A stretch of DNA of 48,536 nucleotides from Bacillus sp. ISL-55 (GCF_018613155.1 NZ_JAGGQU010000053.1:1-48536); one strand, 5' to 3'. Positions 40,112 through 48,536 are shown, counted from the first letter of the stretch. Notes: a model not told the origin generated them from the sequence alone. Made by a program: numbers and translations.

Positions 40112-41260
40112 TTATTTTCCGATAAACATCTGAGTCCAGTAGTTCCCTTGTGTTGTGTGCCCAACTCCAATATGTGTGTAGTTAGGACTTAAAATATTCT
40201 TCCTGTGCCCTTCGCTGTTCATCCAGGCGTTTACAACTTCTTCCGCACTCCGCTGACCCATCGCAATGTTCTCGCCAGCAGTGTTATACGATACCCCAAA
40301 GTCCCTCATCATATCGAACGGAGAACCATAAGTAGGACTCGTATGCGAAAAATAATTCTTCGCCTGCATATCATTAGATTTTTCTTGTGCTACATTGCTT
40401 AACGCTGTATCTGGCTGCAGGTTCTGTAATCCATTTTTCCTGCGCTGTTCGTTGGTCAGGTCAATAACTTTCGCTTCAAACGCACTTAGCTCGGTCCCAG
40501 AAGGTGTCGCTTTTTGTTCTGGAGCGGGAGCAGCTTCTTCTTGCGGAGCTGGTGCTGTTCTTTCTTGTGGTGCTGGCGCTGCTTCTTGTTCAGGTGCTGG
40601 AGTTGCTCTTTCCTGCGGTGACGGTGCTGCTCCTTGTTCAGGTGCTGGAGTTGCTCTTTCCTGCGGTGCCGGTGCTGCTCCTTGTTCAGGTGCTGGAGTT
40701 GCCCTCTCCTGCGGTGCCGGGGCTGCTCCTTGTTCAGGTGCTGGAGTTGCCCTTTCCTGCGGTGCCGGTGCTGCTCCTTGTCGTGGCGCAGGAATTCCTC
40801 CCCTGTTCAATTGCGGTAGTTCGACACCTGTACGGCGCTGCAATTCGGCCAGCATTTTATCAAGGTCAGCTCGTTGTCCTTCTGTTAATGTCAGCCTGCC
40901 TTGCCCATTCATTTGTGTGTGTGGAAATTTAGCACTAGGAATATCAGTACTATAAGAATTCGGGTCTATGGTAATATACCCATCAGGCGTCTGCATGATT
41001 TCACTCGTTGCATTTCCGCCTTTTTGATTACGCCCTGACTCATTTGTATTTCTTTTCGCAGAACTGATTTCCGCTCTGCGCCTCTGTTGCTTGATTCTAT
41101 TTGCGTCATTATCCCAATAACCTTCTTGGCCATTTCCAAGGGTGGTCATTCTATTGTCGCGTAAATCCAATGCTTCTTCATTATTGTTGTTGCAGGCTGC
41201 GAGACCTAATAACATAACAGCGGATACGGCAATTAATTTACCGTGCTTATATACATTCAA
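40112..41260 (-). CDS. CAP-domain lipoprotein with Pro-rich tandem repeats (YkwD type)
   Basis: A 382-residue cell-surface lipoprotein. Lipobox GLAAC with Cys 23. Residues 24-150 are low-complexity and hydrophilic. About residues 158-250 consist of a 16-residue unit, GAAPAPQERATPAPEQ, repeated about five times with small changes, a flexible wall-spanning stalk. The C-terminal CAP/SCP domain carries VIDLTNEQRRKNGLQ, NYFSHTSPTYG, GENIAMGQ and WMNSEGHRKNILS (His and Glu of the CAP pocket). Role unknown; YkwD-type proteins are often envelope or sporulation related. TTG start with GGGGG nine bases upstream. The long frames on the opposite strand are repeat artefacts. Confidence 0.88.
   Translation of the reverse strand: MNVYKHGKLIAVSAVMLLGLAACNNNNEEALDLRDNRMTTLGNGQEGYWDNDANRIKQQRRRAEISSAKRNTNESGRNQKGGNATSEIMQTPDGYITIDPNSYSTDIPSAKFPHTQMNGQGRLTLTEGQRADLDKMLAELQRRTGVELPQLNRGGIPAPRQGAAPAPQERATPAPEQGAAPAPQERATPAPEQGAAPAPQERATPAPEQGAAPSPQERATPAPEQEAAPAPQERTAPAPQEEAAPAPEQKATPSGTELSAFEAKVIDLTNEQRRKNGLQNLQPDTALSNVAQEKSNDMQAKNYFSHTSPTYGSPFDMMRDFGVSYNTAGENIAMGQRSAEEVVNAWMNSEGHRKNILSPNYTHIGVGHTTQGNYWTQMFIGK
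40510..40790 (-). repeat. In-frame 48-bp tandem repeat inside the CAP-domain gene
   Basis: About five 48-bp units, nearly identical at DNA level, encode the 16-residue Pro/Ala/Glu/Gln repeat. The unit is a multiple of three, so copy-number change by slippage would keep the frame. Some units differ by single bases (for example Ala to Ser). Confidence 0.85.
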
Positions 41261-41353
41261 CGGATGTTACCCCCTTCAAATTTTTCATTTATTACTCCCT
41301 TATGATTTGATGTATTGCACGGAATTATAAAATGAAAAATTTGAGAGAAATGT

Positions 41354-41390
41354 AAAAAGGCAAATCGTCTCTAAAACGATCTGCCTTTTT
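41354..41390 (-). terminator. Terminator overlapping the yjbO 3' end
   Basis: AAAAAGGCA / TGCCTTTTT outer and ATCGT / ACGAT inner stem, T run on the minus strand. The stop codon lies in the loop. Confidence 0.85.
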
Positions 41391-42276
41391 CAAGCACTGC
41401 ATCGATATCAGGTGGAAGGCTTGCATTGAAACGCAATTCTTTGTGAGAAAATGGATGGACAAACCTTAGTTCACAGCAATGCAAAGCTTGTCTTGATATC
41501 TTATTTTTATTTCCGCCATATAAAGTATCCCCCAGCAGAGGGTGTCCTGAATAATTCATATGCACTCTGATCTGATGTGTTCTGCCTGTCAATAGCCTTA
41601 GGTTGATATGGGTAAAACCTTCATATCTCTTAACAACTTCAAATAATGTGCAAGCATACTGACCATCGGGATGGACTTCACGTTCAATGATGCTGTCCTG
41701 TTTCCTGGCAATCGGTTGTTCGATACTGCCTTCATCCACATCTAAACTACCTTCGACAAGTGCCATGTACTTTCGCTTAACACCGCCACTACGCTGCTGC
41801 TTGCTGAATAAATGATGGACATGGCTGTGCTTCGCAATCAATACCAGCCCGGAAGTATCCCTATCAAGTCTGGTGACAATATGGGTTGTTGCGGATAGGC
41901 CACTACGTTGATAATAACCGATAAGAGCGCTGGCCAGACTGCCGTTTGGATGCTCCCTTGAAGGAATTGTATTCATTCCGGCAGGCTTATTGACTACCAG
42001 TAAATACTCATCCTCATAGATGATTTCAAGCGGGATTTCCTCCCCTTTCATCCCCTCAGAAGGAAGTTCAGATGGAAACTCCACGCTGATAAAATCGCCG
42101 CTCTTCAGTATATATCTGACATTTACCTCCAGGCCGTTTACTGAAATGAAACCACCCTTGAACTTAATATCGGTAAGAGCCGACTTGGAGATCTCTTTAT
42201 CCTTTAGGTATTCCCTAAGCATTTTACCTTGGTCAGCAGCCCCGGCCGTATATTCCAGTGTAAAGTTCTTCCACAT
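41371..42276 (-). CDS. yjbO: RluA/RluD family pseudouridine synthase (YjbO)
   Basis: A 301-residue RNA-modifying enzyme. An S4-like N-terminal part (KFKGGFISVNGLEVNVRYIL) precedes the catalytic domain with the invariant Asp in HIVTRLDRDTSGLVL and further marks VNKPAGMNTIPSRE, RKYMALVEG and LLTGRTHQIRVHM. It converts uridine to pseudouridine, probably in rRNA or tRNA. Start at 42276 has GGAG eight bases before. Located downstream of nadK but separated from it by the 52-bp hairpin array. Confidence 0.92.
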   Translation of the reverse strand: MWKNFTLEYTAGAADQGKMLREYLKDKEISKSALTDIKFKGGFISVNGLEVNVRYILKSGDFISVEFPSELPSEGMKGEEIPLEIIYEDEYLLVVNKPAGMNTIPSREHPNGSLASALIGYYQRSGLSATTHIVTRLDRDTSGLVLIAKHSHVHHLFSKQQRSGGVKRKYMALVEGSLDVDEGSIEQPIARKQDSIIEREVHPDGQYACTLFEVVKRYEGFTHINLRLLTGRTHQIRVHMNYSGHPLLGDTLYGGNKNKISRQALHCCELRFVHPFSHKELRFNASLPPDIDAVLEKGRSF

Positions 42277-42349
42277 ATCAGCGGCTCCTGTCTCCAATGT
42301 TTCTAATACTAATATTTTTTACTTTTTTTCAAAGAAGGATGCCCAACGA

Positions 42350-42970
42350 TAACTGTTTATTGGACAAATTGTTCGCAACCCGCCTGCGAAATGTCCATTA
42401 AACCTTGTTTATTAGACATTTTGAACACGACTCGGCCGCGAAATATACATTAAACCTCGTTTATTAGACATTTTGACTGCGACTTGGCCACGAAATGTCC
42501 ATTAAACCTTGTTTATTAGACATTTTGAACGCGACCCAACCACGAAATGTCTATTAAACCTTGTTTATTAGACATTTTGACTGCGATTCAGCCGCGAAAT
42601 GTACATTAAACCTTGTTTATTAGACATTTTGACTGCGATTCAGCCGCGAAATGTACATTAAACCTTGTTTATTAGACATTTTGACTGCGACCCAACCACG
42701 AAATGTCCATTAAACCTCGTTTATTAGACATTTTGATCCCGACTCCGCCGCGAAATGTACATTAAACCTCGTTTATTAGACATTTTGATCCCGACTCCGC
42801 CGCGAAATGTACATTAAACCTCGTTTATTAGACATTTTGATCCCGACTCCGCCGCGAAATGTACATTAAACCTCGTTTATTAGACATTTTGACTGCGACT
42901 TGGCCACGAAATGTACATTAAACCCTATTTATTAGACATTTTGAACCTGACACGGCCACGAAATGTCCTT
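42350..42970. repeat. Tandem array of about twelve 52-bp hairpin units
   Basis: Consensus core of each unit: CGAAATGTACATTAAACC, then TYGTTTATTAGACATTTTGA, then about 14 variable bases such as CTGCGATTCAGCCG. GACATTT and AAATGTC within each unit are complementary, so each copy can fold. Period is exactly 52 bp over most of the array. Three consecutive units (about 42725-42880) are identical, and outer ones are more divergent. Not coding: 52 is not a multiple of three. It fills the nadK to yjbO gap. Confidence 0.92.
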
Positions 42971-43028
42971 CAATCATCTCTCCCTGGACAGTCTGTCAGC
43001 GGTCTTTCCATAAAATCAATCTTTCTTC

Positions 43029-43829
43029 TTAATCGCTGTCTGAAATAAAGGAATCGTGCACCCTTTTCCAGAACGGGAACGGCCTGAAGCGGGCAAAGCG
43101 GATTTTTTCATCCGCAACCCTGAATTGGATTGATTTAACGTCCTTATGCAGCAGTGTCAAATGATCAACTGTTACCTGGAAGTCACGTCGATTAACCGGC
43201 TTCAGTGTACATGTATGATGGTCAGGAAGAATCAACGGTGATCCCACTGTCCTGAAGACACGATTGTTGATGGATGCCATTTCCGCAACCTGGATCGCCC
43301 TTAGTGAAGGGTGAAGGATGGCGCCGCCCAATGCTTTATTGTAGGCTGTACTTCCTGATGGCGTTGAAACGCACAAACCATCTCCACGGAAGCGTTCAAA
43401 ATGCTGGCCTCTGATTTCAACATCCATGACCAGGGTGCCCTCAACTGACTTTACGGTCGATTCATTCAGGGCCAGATATCTTGTTTCTCTGCCGCCATGC
43501 TGGTATCTGATGATTACCTCCAGAAGTGGATATTCAACCACCTGGTAGGGTGTTTTGGCTACAGCAATGACCAGCTTTTCAATTTCTTCAGGAACCCAGT
43601 CGGCATAAAAGCCTAGGTGTCCGGTATGTACTCCAATGAATGCTGTTTTGTCCAGCCTGCTCGCGTATCGATGGAAGGCATACAGAAGCGTGCCATCTCC
43701 ACCCACGGAAATACAAATATCGGGCTGGTCTTCATCATATTGTAAATCAAAGTCCAAAAGATATGTCTTCATTTTATGCATCAACGTGTTGGACCTGGAA
43801 TCCCCTTTTGAAGTGATCGCAAATTTCAT
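43029..43829 (-). CDS. nadK: NAD kinase
   Basis: A 266-residue enzyme that phosphorylates NAD to NADP with ATP. The GGDGT motif is at 43-47; [20 protein letters not shown] contains the second, NAD-binding glycine-rich block; the C-terminus [14 protein letters not shown] is characteristic of the Bacillus YjbN protein. ATG at 43829 matches the family start [10 protein letters not shown] and has GGGG about 12 bases upstream. Immediately downstream of the alarmone synthetase gene, in the same order as Bacillus subtilis yjbM-yjbN. Confidence 0.96.
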   Translation of the reverse strand: MKFAITSKGDSRSNTLMHKMKTYLLDFDLQYDEDQPDICISVGGDGTLLYAFHRYASRLDKTAFIGVHTGHLGFYADWVPEEIEKLVIAVAKTPYQVVEYPLLEVIIRYQHGGRETRYLALNESTVKSVEGTLVMDVEIRGQHFERFRGDGLCVSTPSGSTAYNKALGGAILHPSLRAIQVAEMASINNRVFRTVGSPLILPDHHTCTLKPVNRRDFQVTVDHLTLLHKDVKSIQFRVADEKIRFARFRPFPFWKRVHDSFISDSD

Positions 43830-43861
43830 GTAATCAAACACCCCTGCATTTCGGATTTAAA

Positions 43862-44509
43862 TTACTTCTTCCCATCCTGCTGCATTTCTTTTTTCCTTGT
43901 AAAAAAAGCCTGTGCATCCTGGATTTCCCCTCTGATTGTCGACATTTCTTCATCAAGCCGGAATGCGGCCTCCGCTGCTCTCTGCAACCTGATCTTTATG
44001 TCCTCAGGAAAAAGTCCTTTATACTTATAATTTAGCGAATGCTCCACTGTTGCCCAGAAATTCATCGCCAATGTTCTGATCTGGATTTCTGCCAGTATAT
44101 TTCTTTCACCGCGAATTGTCTGCACTGGATAACGGATCACGACATGATAGGAGCGGTAGCCGCTCGCTTTCTTATGGGAGATATAATCCCTCTCCTCGAC
44201 AATCTCAAAATCATTACGGCTTCTCAATTGTTCAACAACTGTCTTGATATCATCCACGAATTGGCACATGATCCTTAAGCCCGCAATATCCTGCATTTCT
44301 GTCTCAAGCTTATCAAGTGAAATTCCCTTTTGATGCGCCTTATCAAGAATGCTGGCAATAGGCTTTACCCTTCCAGTGACGAATTCAATCGGGGAATGGT
44401 CGGAATGGAGTTCATATTGGCTCCTGATTCCTTTTAACTTTACCTTCAATTCTTCAACAGCGTGCTTATAAGGTTCTAAAAATTGATCCCAGTGTTTCAC
44501 ATCAGTCAC
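43862..44509 (-). CDS. relQ: Small alarmone synthetase (GTP pyrophosphokinase, YjbM/RelQ type)
   Basis: A 215-residue synthetase-only RelA/SpoT domain making (p)ppGpp. Marks include FVTGRVKPIASILDKAH, DIAGLRIMCQFVDDI, the RDYISHKKASGYRSYH substrate loop, and EIQIRTLAMNFWATVEH. No hydrolase or regulatory domains. It is followed by nadK after about 30 bases, in one operon. RelQ-type proteins are tetrameric and stimulated by pppGpp. Confidence 0.94.
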   Translation of the reverse strand: MTDVKHWDQFLEPYKHAVEELKVKLKGIRSQYELHSDHSPIEFVTGRVKPIASILDKAHQKGISLDKLETEMQDIAGLRIMCQFVDDIKTVVEQLRSRNDFEIVEERDYISHKKASGYRSYHVVIRYPVQTIRGERNILAEIQIRTLAMNFWATVEHSLNYKYKGLFPEDIKIRLQRAAEAAFRLDEEMSTIRGEIQDAQAFFTRKKEMQQDGKK

Positions 44510-44534
44510 CTCATCCGGTTCTATTCACGAAAGC

Positions 44535-44915
44535 CTAAGCGGAGGGTGCGGCAAAAACCTGTTCCACTTTCGTGACCATTTCCTCTCCATAGTTGCTATT
44601 GCCATTTATATTTTCAATCAAATATTTCATTTCGCTATGGAAGCCTTCTAGTTTAAGTTTGCCTCCATTATTGGTTAAATAAGTTTCTAATCCAGACTGC
44701 AAACCTTCTTGAATGACACTCCAAGTACCTGCAGGAATGGTGACATAATGATATCCATCTTCTTTATCAAGAATATAAATAAATGATAATTGATCGGAAT
44801 CAACAAGCATTTGCCCTGTTGGAGCAAAATCCTCCAGACCTGTCTCTATGTCTGTAGAGAGTAGTAACTCATTATTTTCTATTTTTGCATCGATAATTAA
44901 AATTCTTTGACTCAT
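44535..44915 (-). CDS. YjbL-like hypothetical protein
   Basis: A 126-residue soluble protein (MSQRILIIDAKIENNELLLS at the start). The position directly before the alarmone synthetase gene matches yjbL of Bacillus subtilis, and length is similar, so I regard it as the same family; function is unknown. The start at 44915 fits better than an upstream in-frame codon because GGAGG lies 9-10 bases before it. The predicted fold is mostly beta at the start and helical at the end. Confidence 0.75.
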   Translation of the reverse strand: MSQRILIIDAKIENNELLLSTDIETGLEDFAPTGQMLVDSDQLSFIYILDKEDGYHYVTIPAGTWSVIQEGLQSGLETYLTNNGGKLKLEGFHSEMKYLIENINGNSNYGEEMVTKVEQVFAAPSA

Positions 44916-45035
44916 TTCCTCAACCTCCATAATCTTTTTTATTTTATCATATCGAACCATTTTCTACTAAGGATTGAAGCAAACCAGATTTAACGAGATA
45001 ATAAAGAGAGAGCTTGTTGGAAAGGGCGGATAGAT

Positions 45036-45623
45036 ATGAGCCAGAATATCGAAATTGAATTCAAGAATATGCTGACAGAGGAAGAATTCCACTTCCTTGA
45101 ACAATTCTTCAAAATTGAGCCGGAACAATTCAAAAAACAGATTAATCATTACTTTGATACAAATTCCTTCACCTTGAAAGACCATGGTTCTGCATTAAGG
45201 ATCAGGGAAAAAGGATCCAGGTTTGAAATGACTTTAAAGCAGCCTGCACAACAAGGGTTGCTAGAAACGAATCAAATACTGACGGCTGGCCAGGCTGAGG
45301 AAGCCTTGTCATCAGGAAAGCTGCCAAAAGGTGAAGTAAAAGACGCTGTTGTGAAATTAATCCAAGATACAGAGCCATTGCAATACTTCGGGTCGCTCAC
45401 AACCGTTCGTGCTGAGGTTGAGTACAAAGAAGGATTGCTTGTCCTGGACCATAGTTACTATTTAAATACAGAAGATTATGAGCTAGAATATGAAGTAACG
45501 GATGAGGCAGAAGGAAATAAAGTTTTTACTGAATTATTGGGAGAATTAAAAATCCCTCGCAGACCGACCGATAATAAAATTAAAAGGTTTTACACTAAAA
45601 AATATAATCTTTTACAAGAATAG
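45036..45623 (+). CDS. yjbK: CYTH domain protein YjbK (triphosphate tunnel enzyme)
   Basis: A 195-residue CYTH protein. The ExExK signature is EIEFK at residues 6-10; further basic and acidic tunnel residues lie in LRIREKGSRFEMTLKQP, TVRAEVEYKEG, LELEYEVTD-like EYELEYEVTDEAEG and KIKRFYTKKY. Such enzymes hydrolyse inorganic triphosphate or ATP derivatives, or bind nucleotides. Divergent from yjbL, with a GGAAAGGGCGG ribosome site. It is followed after 16 bases by the transglycosylase gene. Confidence 0.9.
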   Translation: MSQNIEIEFKNMLTEEEFHFLEQFFKIEPEQFKKQINHYFDTNSFTLKDHGSALRIREKGSRFEMTLKQPAQQGLLETNQILTAGQAEEALSSGKLPKGEVKDAVVKLIQDTEPLQYFGSLTTVRAEVEYKEGLLVLDHSYYLNTEDYELEYEVTDEAEGNKVFTELLGELKIPRRPTDNKIKRFYTKKYNLLQE

Positions 45624-45639
45624 ACCAGGCAGGAGAATC

Positions 45640-46290
45640 ATGATGAATGTTGACCAGTTAAAAGTCATGCTTGAATTGCAGGCGCTCCAAAACTTCAACC
45701 AGCCGGCAGCCAGCCAATCAGGTAATAATGTTTTTCAGGAAATGCTTTCCGGCATCCTCAGTGACCAAAGCAATGCTCTTGGTGCCACTGCAACAAGACT
45801 TGAAGAGTTATTTAACAACGCTCAAACTGCAGTTAGCTCTTTTGATATAGCCAAACCGAACTTTGGACAAGTTCTGCCGCCTATTCAGCTGACAAAAGTA
45901 GCGGCGAAAAGCGATGCTGATTTTGATGGGATTATTGACAAGGCTGCTTCTATGTTCAATATTCCAGCCAAGCTCATTAAATCTGTCATTCAAAAGGAAT
46001 CGAACTTTAATCCAAATGCCGTGAGCCATGCCGGTGCTTCAGGACTTATGCAATTGATGCCGGCGACAGCTAGAGGCCTGGGCGTTAAAAATGTATTTGA
46101 TCCAGCGGAGAATATTCTCGCAGGAAGTAAATACCTTCGTCAAATGCTGGACAAGTACGACAATAATATAGAACTTGCACTTGCAGCATATAATGCCGGA
46201 CCAGGAAATGTTGACAAATATGGGGGAATCCCTCCATTTAAAGAAACGCAAAACTATGTACGTAAAGTCACAGATGTCTTTTACGGATAA
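45640..46290 (+). CDS. yjbJ: Lytic transglycosylase, SLT domain (YjbJ)
   Basis: A 216-residue protein whose C-terminal half is a Slt-type lytic transglycosylase that cleaves peptidoglycan. Catalytic Glu 120 lies in VIQKESNFNPNAVS, followed by GASGLMQLMPATARGLGV and LALAAYNAGPGNV. The first 90 residues are low complexity and lack a classical signal peptide, as in YjbJ of Bacillus subtilis, so the export route is unclear. GGCAGGAG precedes ATG. Ends in a strong terminator. Confidence 0.92.
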   Translation: MMNVDQLKVMLELQALQNFNQPAASQSGNNVFQEMLSGILSDQSNALGATATRLEELFNNAQTAVSSFDIAKPNFGQVLPPIQLTKVAAKSDADFDGIIDKAASMFNIPAKLIKSVIQKESNFNPNAVSHAGASGLMQLMPATARGLGVKNVFDPAENILAGSKYLRQMLDKYDNNIELALAAYNAGPGNVDKYGGIPPFKETQNYVRKVTDVFYG

Positions 46291-46329
46291 AAGGCACCTC
46301 AAAAAGGAGAATATTCCCATTAGTTTTGA

Positions 46330-46360
46330 CCGCCTGTCAGTGGTAACAGGCGGCTTTTTT
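46330..46360 (+). terminator. Terminator of yjbK-yjbJ
   Basis: CCGCCTGT / ACAGGCGG with 8-base loop, followed by CTTTTTTG. Confidence 0.9.
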
Positions 46361-46387
46361 GTGTACATTAGTAAAGCAATCATAAAA

Positions 46388-46562
46388 AGAAAAGCGCAAG
46401 CGCCTTGATCAGCCCCGACAAGCGTTGCCCGCCTAAAAGCGCCACGTCCGTGGCTGGCGGGTCTAGCACATCGTGTGCCACGGAGGGCGGACCGATGAAG
46501 TCGCTCTTTGACTTCATTGGGCGGACCGAAACGACTCGAGGGGCTAGGCGCTGGAGCTGGAC
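46388..46562 (+). repeat. Mosaic intergenic repeat, copy 6 (with CCCGCC module, no DnaA-box tail)
   Basis: Same head as copy 5. Carries the CCCGCC...GCCACGTCCGTGGC...GGCGGG hairpin module plus the palindrome GCACATCGTGTGC, then the core TGAAGTC / GACTTCA hairpin and GGGGCTAGGCGCT end. The tail is absent. Nothing gene-like was found from 46563 to 46725 apart from the yjbI ribosome site. Confidence 0.88.
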
Positions 46563-46725
46563 ATCAATCTTCGTTCAAAAATCTATATATTCTACAAAAT
46601 CAAGTCCGTTTTTATAGAACTCAAGACGATTTGTTTGAGATATAAATTTAGCATTGCTACAATAAAAAGCATAACTATCAAAGCAGAATGGAATTTTAAA
46701 AATCTATTTTAAAGGAGTTATCAAT

Positions 46726-47127
46726 ATGGTTGAGAATAAGACCTTACCATTCGAAGCCATTGGCGAAGGGACACTTCACCGGCTGGTCGATGCTTTTTAC
46801 CACCGCGTTGGAATGCATCCTGATCTTGCTCCTATATTCCCGGATGATTTAACAGAAACTGCCCGAAAACAGAAGCAGTTTTTGACTCAATATTTAGGAG
46901 GGCCACCCTTATATACCAATGAACATGGCCACCCAATGCTCCGCGCAAGACATTTGCCATTCGAAATCACACCGGTGAGGGCATCAGCATGGCTTGCATG
47001 TATGGCTGAGGCCATGGATGAAGTTGGACTTGAAGGGCCTTTAAGGGAGGACTTTTACGCAAGACTTTACCTGACCGCCCAGCATATGATCAATACACCA
47101 GATGACGAAACTGGTGATATCACATGA
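46726..47127 (+). CDS. yjbI: Truncated hemoglobin, group II (YjbI)
   Basis: A 133-residue truncated (2/2) hemoglobin. Proximal His 76 lies in [11 protein letters not shown], distal-side Tyr 25 in DAFYHRVGM, and Trp 89 in ASAWLACM, the group II signature. It binds heme and oxygen; in Bacillus subtilis YjbI has peroxidase-like activity that protects surface protein. AAAGGAG precedes ATG. Overlaps the SpxH gene by four bases (ATGA), so they are translationally coupled. Confidence 0.94.
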   Translation: MVENKTLPFEAIGEGTLHRLVDAFYHRVGMHPDLAPIFPDDLTETARKQKQFLTQYLGGPPLYTNEHGHPMLRARHLPFEITPVRASAWLACMAEAMDEVGLEGPLREDFYARLYLTAQHMINTPDDETGDIT

Positions 47128-48005
47128 AACTGAGTCGGGAAAACCTTTTGAGCTATGACCCATCAGAATTTTGCCATAGCTTGGATAAAAAGCCTATTGA
47201 AATTTATATTTTTGTAGACCCGCTCTGTCCCGAATGCTGGGCACTCGAACCCATCATCAAAAAGCTCCAAATCGAATATGGAAAGTATTTTTCCATTCGC
47301 CATGTCTTGAGTGGCAAACTGGCCACACTGAACATGAGCAGAAAAAAACGTTACGAAACGATTGCAGAGCTATGGGAAAAAACGGCAAGCAGAACAGGAA
47401 TGTCTTGTGACGGATCACTGTGGTTCGAAAACCCTGTATCGTCCCCATACCTTGCATCGATTGCGATAAAATCCGCTGAGCTTCAGGGGAGAAAGAAAGG
47501 CATTAGATTCTTGCGCAAGCTTCAAGAAGTTCTATTTCTTGAAAAACAGAATGTCTCGAACTTCGAAGTGCTAAAAAACTGCGCGAGGAGCGTCGGTTTG
47601 GATGTTGAGGAATTCGTAACCGATATTCATTCTGAAACAGCAGCAAAAGCATTCCAGTGCGATTTGAAAATTACGAATGAAATGGATGTCCAGGAAATAC
47701 CGACTTTCGTCTTTTTCAACGCAAATGTTGAAGAGGAAGGTATTAAGATAACCGGTCTTTACCCATATGAGGTATACGTCCAGATTCTCGAAGAAATGCT
47801 GCAGGAAAAACCAGAAGCGGCCCATCCGCCGCTCCTCGAACAGTTCCTGAAGCAATACAAAATGGTAGCCTCCAAGGAAGTAGCCGTTGTATATAACATA
47901 ACTGTTCACCAGGCAGAGAAGGAATTAAAGAAATTAATGTTAAAACAACAAGTCGAACAGATTCCTGCTAAATATGGAGTATTCTGGCGATATGTTGAAG
48001 GATGA
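47124..48005 (+). CDS. spxH: ClpXP adaptor protein SpxH (YjbH)
   Basis: A 293-residue DsbA-like thioredoxin-fold protein. The CPEC active-site-like motif is at residues 35-38 in [13 protein letters not shown], with [15 protein letters not shown] and [15 protein letters not shown] later. It binds the redox regulator Spx and presents it to ClpXP for degradation, so it sets the disulfide-stress response. Cotranscribed with the truncated hemoglobin, as in Bacillus subtilis. The C-terminal helical extension beyond residue 210 is normal for the family. Confidence 0.94.
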   Translation: MKLSRENLLSYDPSEFCHSLDKKPIEIYIFVDPLCPECWALEPIIKKLQIEYGKYFSIRHVLSGKLATLNMSRKKRYETIAELWEKTASRTGMSCDGSLWFENPVSSPYLASIAIKSAELQGRKKGIRFLRKLQEVLFLEKQNVSNFEVLKNCARSVGLDVEEFVTDIHSETAAKAFQCDLKITNEMDVQEIPTFVFFNANVEEEGIKITGLYPYEVYVQILEEMLQEKPEAAHPPLLEQFLKQYKMVASKEVAVVYNITVHQAEKELKKLMLKQQVEQIPAKYGVFWRYVEG

Positions 48006-48028
48006 CCGTGCATTTGCACGGTTTTTTT
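48006..48028 (+). terminator. Terminator of yjbI-spxH
   Basis: CCGTGCA / TGCACGG followed by TTTTTTTA. The first C pair overlaps the stop region. Confidence 0.9.
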
Positions 48029-48094
48029 ATTTGGAGTCTGTAACGATGCTCCACTAGTTCGTGATAACGAAAAACACATTGGTAGGATACCTGG

Positions 48095-48212
48095 GCGATA
48101 AAACCAAGTTGGTCGAAATAATTGGCAAAGTGGTCGAAAAAATTAAAAATCCGCCAAAATAATTCGAAAAGTGGTCGGATAAATTTAAAAATCTTTGAAT
48201 TGTGGTCAATCT
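48095..48212. repeat. A/T-rich imperfect short direct repeats
   Basis: The words AGTGGTCG and AAAATTAAAAATC recur four to five times with spacing of about 25-38 bases (for example near 48109, 48129, 48170). Non-coding, imperfect. No function is evident. The rest of 48029-48258 shows nothing gene-like. Confidence 0.4.
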
Positions 48213-48258
48213 ACTTTTCTTTCATCACTTCTTCGAGTGGTTTTCAACAGCACTGCAC

Positions 48259-48430
48259 GAACAAAAAGCGCAAGCGCCTCGTTCAGCCCCGACAAGCGCT
48301 GGAGAGCCGCCCAATGAAGTCGTTCTTTGACTTCAATGGGCGGATCGAAGCGACTCGAGGGGCTAGGCACTGGAGCTGGATTAAGAAAACTACATGCAGT
48401 TATCCACACCTAAATATAATTTCCTTAACA
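48259..48430 (+). repeat. Mosaic intergenic repeat, copy 7 (short form with DnaA box)
   Basis: Same layout as copy 4: GAACAAAAAGCGCAAGCGCC head, core hairpin, GACTCGAGGGGCTAGGC, tail with TTATCCACA at 48400-48408. It ends four bases before a terminator. Confidence 0.9.
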
Positions 48431-48434
48431 AAGA

Positions 48435-48470
48435 AAAAGGCCTTGCAGCTCTCCAACTGCAAGGCCTTTT
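48435..48470 (-). terminator. Strong terminator near the right end
   Basis: Perfect 14-bp stem AAAAGGCCTTGCAG / CTGCAAGGCCTTTT, usable in both directions. It probably ends a gene that lies beyond the window. Nothing else seen to 48536. Confidence 0.85.
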
Positions 48471-48536
48471 CTCTATTTTATACGAACAAAGGGGATGGGA
48501 GAAATTTTTCACGGTCAAACAAAGGGGTAAATGTTT

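Noticed and set aside
40395-40955. Plus-strand Gly/Ala/Cys-rich frames opposite the CAP gene
   Set aside because: They are the complement of the Pro-rich coding repeat; the minus frame has lipobox, CAP domain and ribosome site.
42350-42970. CRISPR array
   Set aside because: The variable parts are only about 14 bp, several are repeated exactly, and no cas genes are nearby; it is a tandem hairpin repeat.

Overview
The window is a chromosomal stretch of an endospore-forming, aerobic member of the Bacillaceae (Bacillus, Mesobacillus or Neobacillus type). The evidence is sporulation genes (spoVIF, yjcZ, spoVAC-AD-AE, cotZ, cotO), Gram-positive style ribosome binding sites, a Bacillus-type tRNA-Val, sigma-B, LexA and FapR sites that fit Bacillus consensus sequences, and gene order from 23.7 kb to the right end that follows the Bacillus subtilis yjbH to yjcH block in reverse (yjcH, yjcG, yjcF, yjcD, spoVIF, yjcA, cotZ, cotO, fabI, yjbQ, mgtE, prpE, yjbO, nadK, yjbM, yjbL, yjbK, yjbJ, yjbI, yjbH). 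No phage, insertion sequence or CRISPR array was found.

Left part (1-9.1 kb): a polar amino-acid ABC transporter operon on the minus strand, then a formate locus: fdhD on the minus strand, and on the plus strand an oxalate/formate-type MFS carrier, a DUF2294 protein and an FdhF/YdeP-type molybdopterin oxidoreductase. Two related RNA hairpins, each running directly into an intrinsic terminator, precede the carrier gene and the oxidoreductase gene. This looks like an undescribed attenuation system and is the main discovery candidate.

9-19.8 kb: small and stress genes (a 78-aa charged protein, an M50-like membrane protease and a general stress protein, the last two with good sigma-B promoters), a TPP-riboswitch operon for a thiamine-precursor ABC transporter with a thiamine-binding-fold protein and a TatD hydrolase, a DUF2515 protein, manganese catalase, tRNA-Val(GAC), a Nudix hydrolase, and a tiny WYL-like protein behind two LexA boxes.

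19.8-28.5 kb: a TAXI-type TRAP uptake system (binding lipoprotein, DUF1850 protein, fused permease), the yjcH-yjcG-yjcF group and a YjcD-like UvrD-family helicase. 28.5-34.5 kb is a sporulation island: spoVIF, yjcZ, a five-gene YhcN/SpoVAC/SpoVAD/SpoVAE/DUF421 operon resembling the spoVA2 type, a small cationic Cys protein, yjcA, cotZ and cotO. 34.6-48 kb carries housekeeping genes: fabI, a CPA2 antiporter, mgtE, prpE, a CAP-domain lipoprotein with a 16-residue Pro-rich repeat, a pseudouridine synthase, NAD kinase, a small alarmone synthetase, a CYTH protein, a lytic transglycosylase, a truncated hemoglobin and the Spx adaptor SpxH.

Scattered through the window are seven copies of a mosaic, hairpin-rich intergenic repeat. 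Four of them end in a perfect DnaA box and lie directly against a terminator hairpin. A separate array of about twelve 52-bp hairpin units lies between nadK and yjbO.
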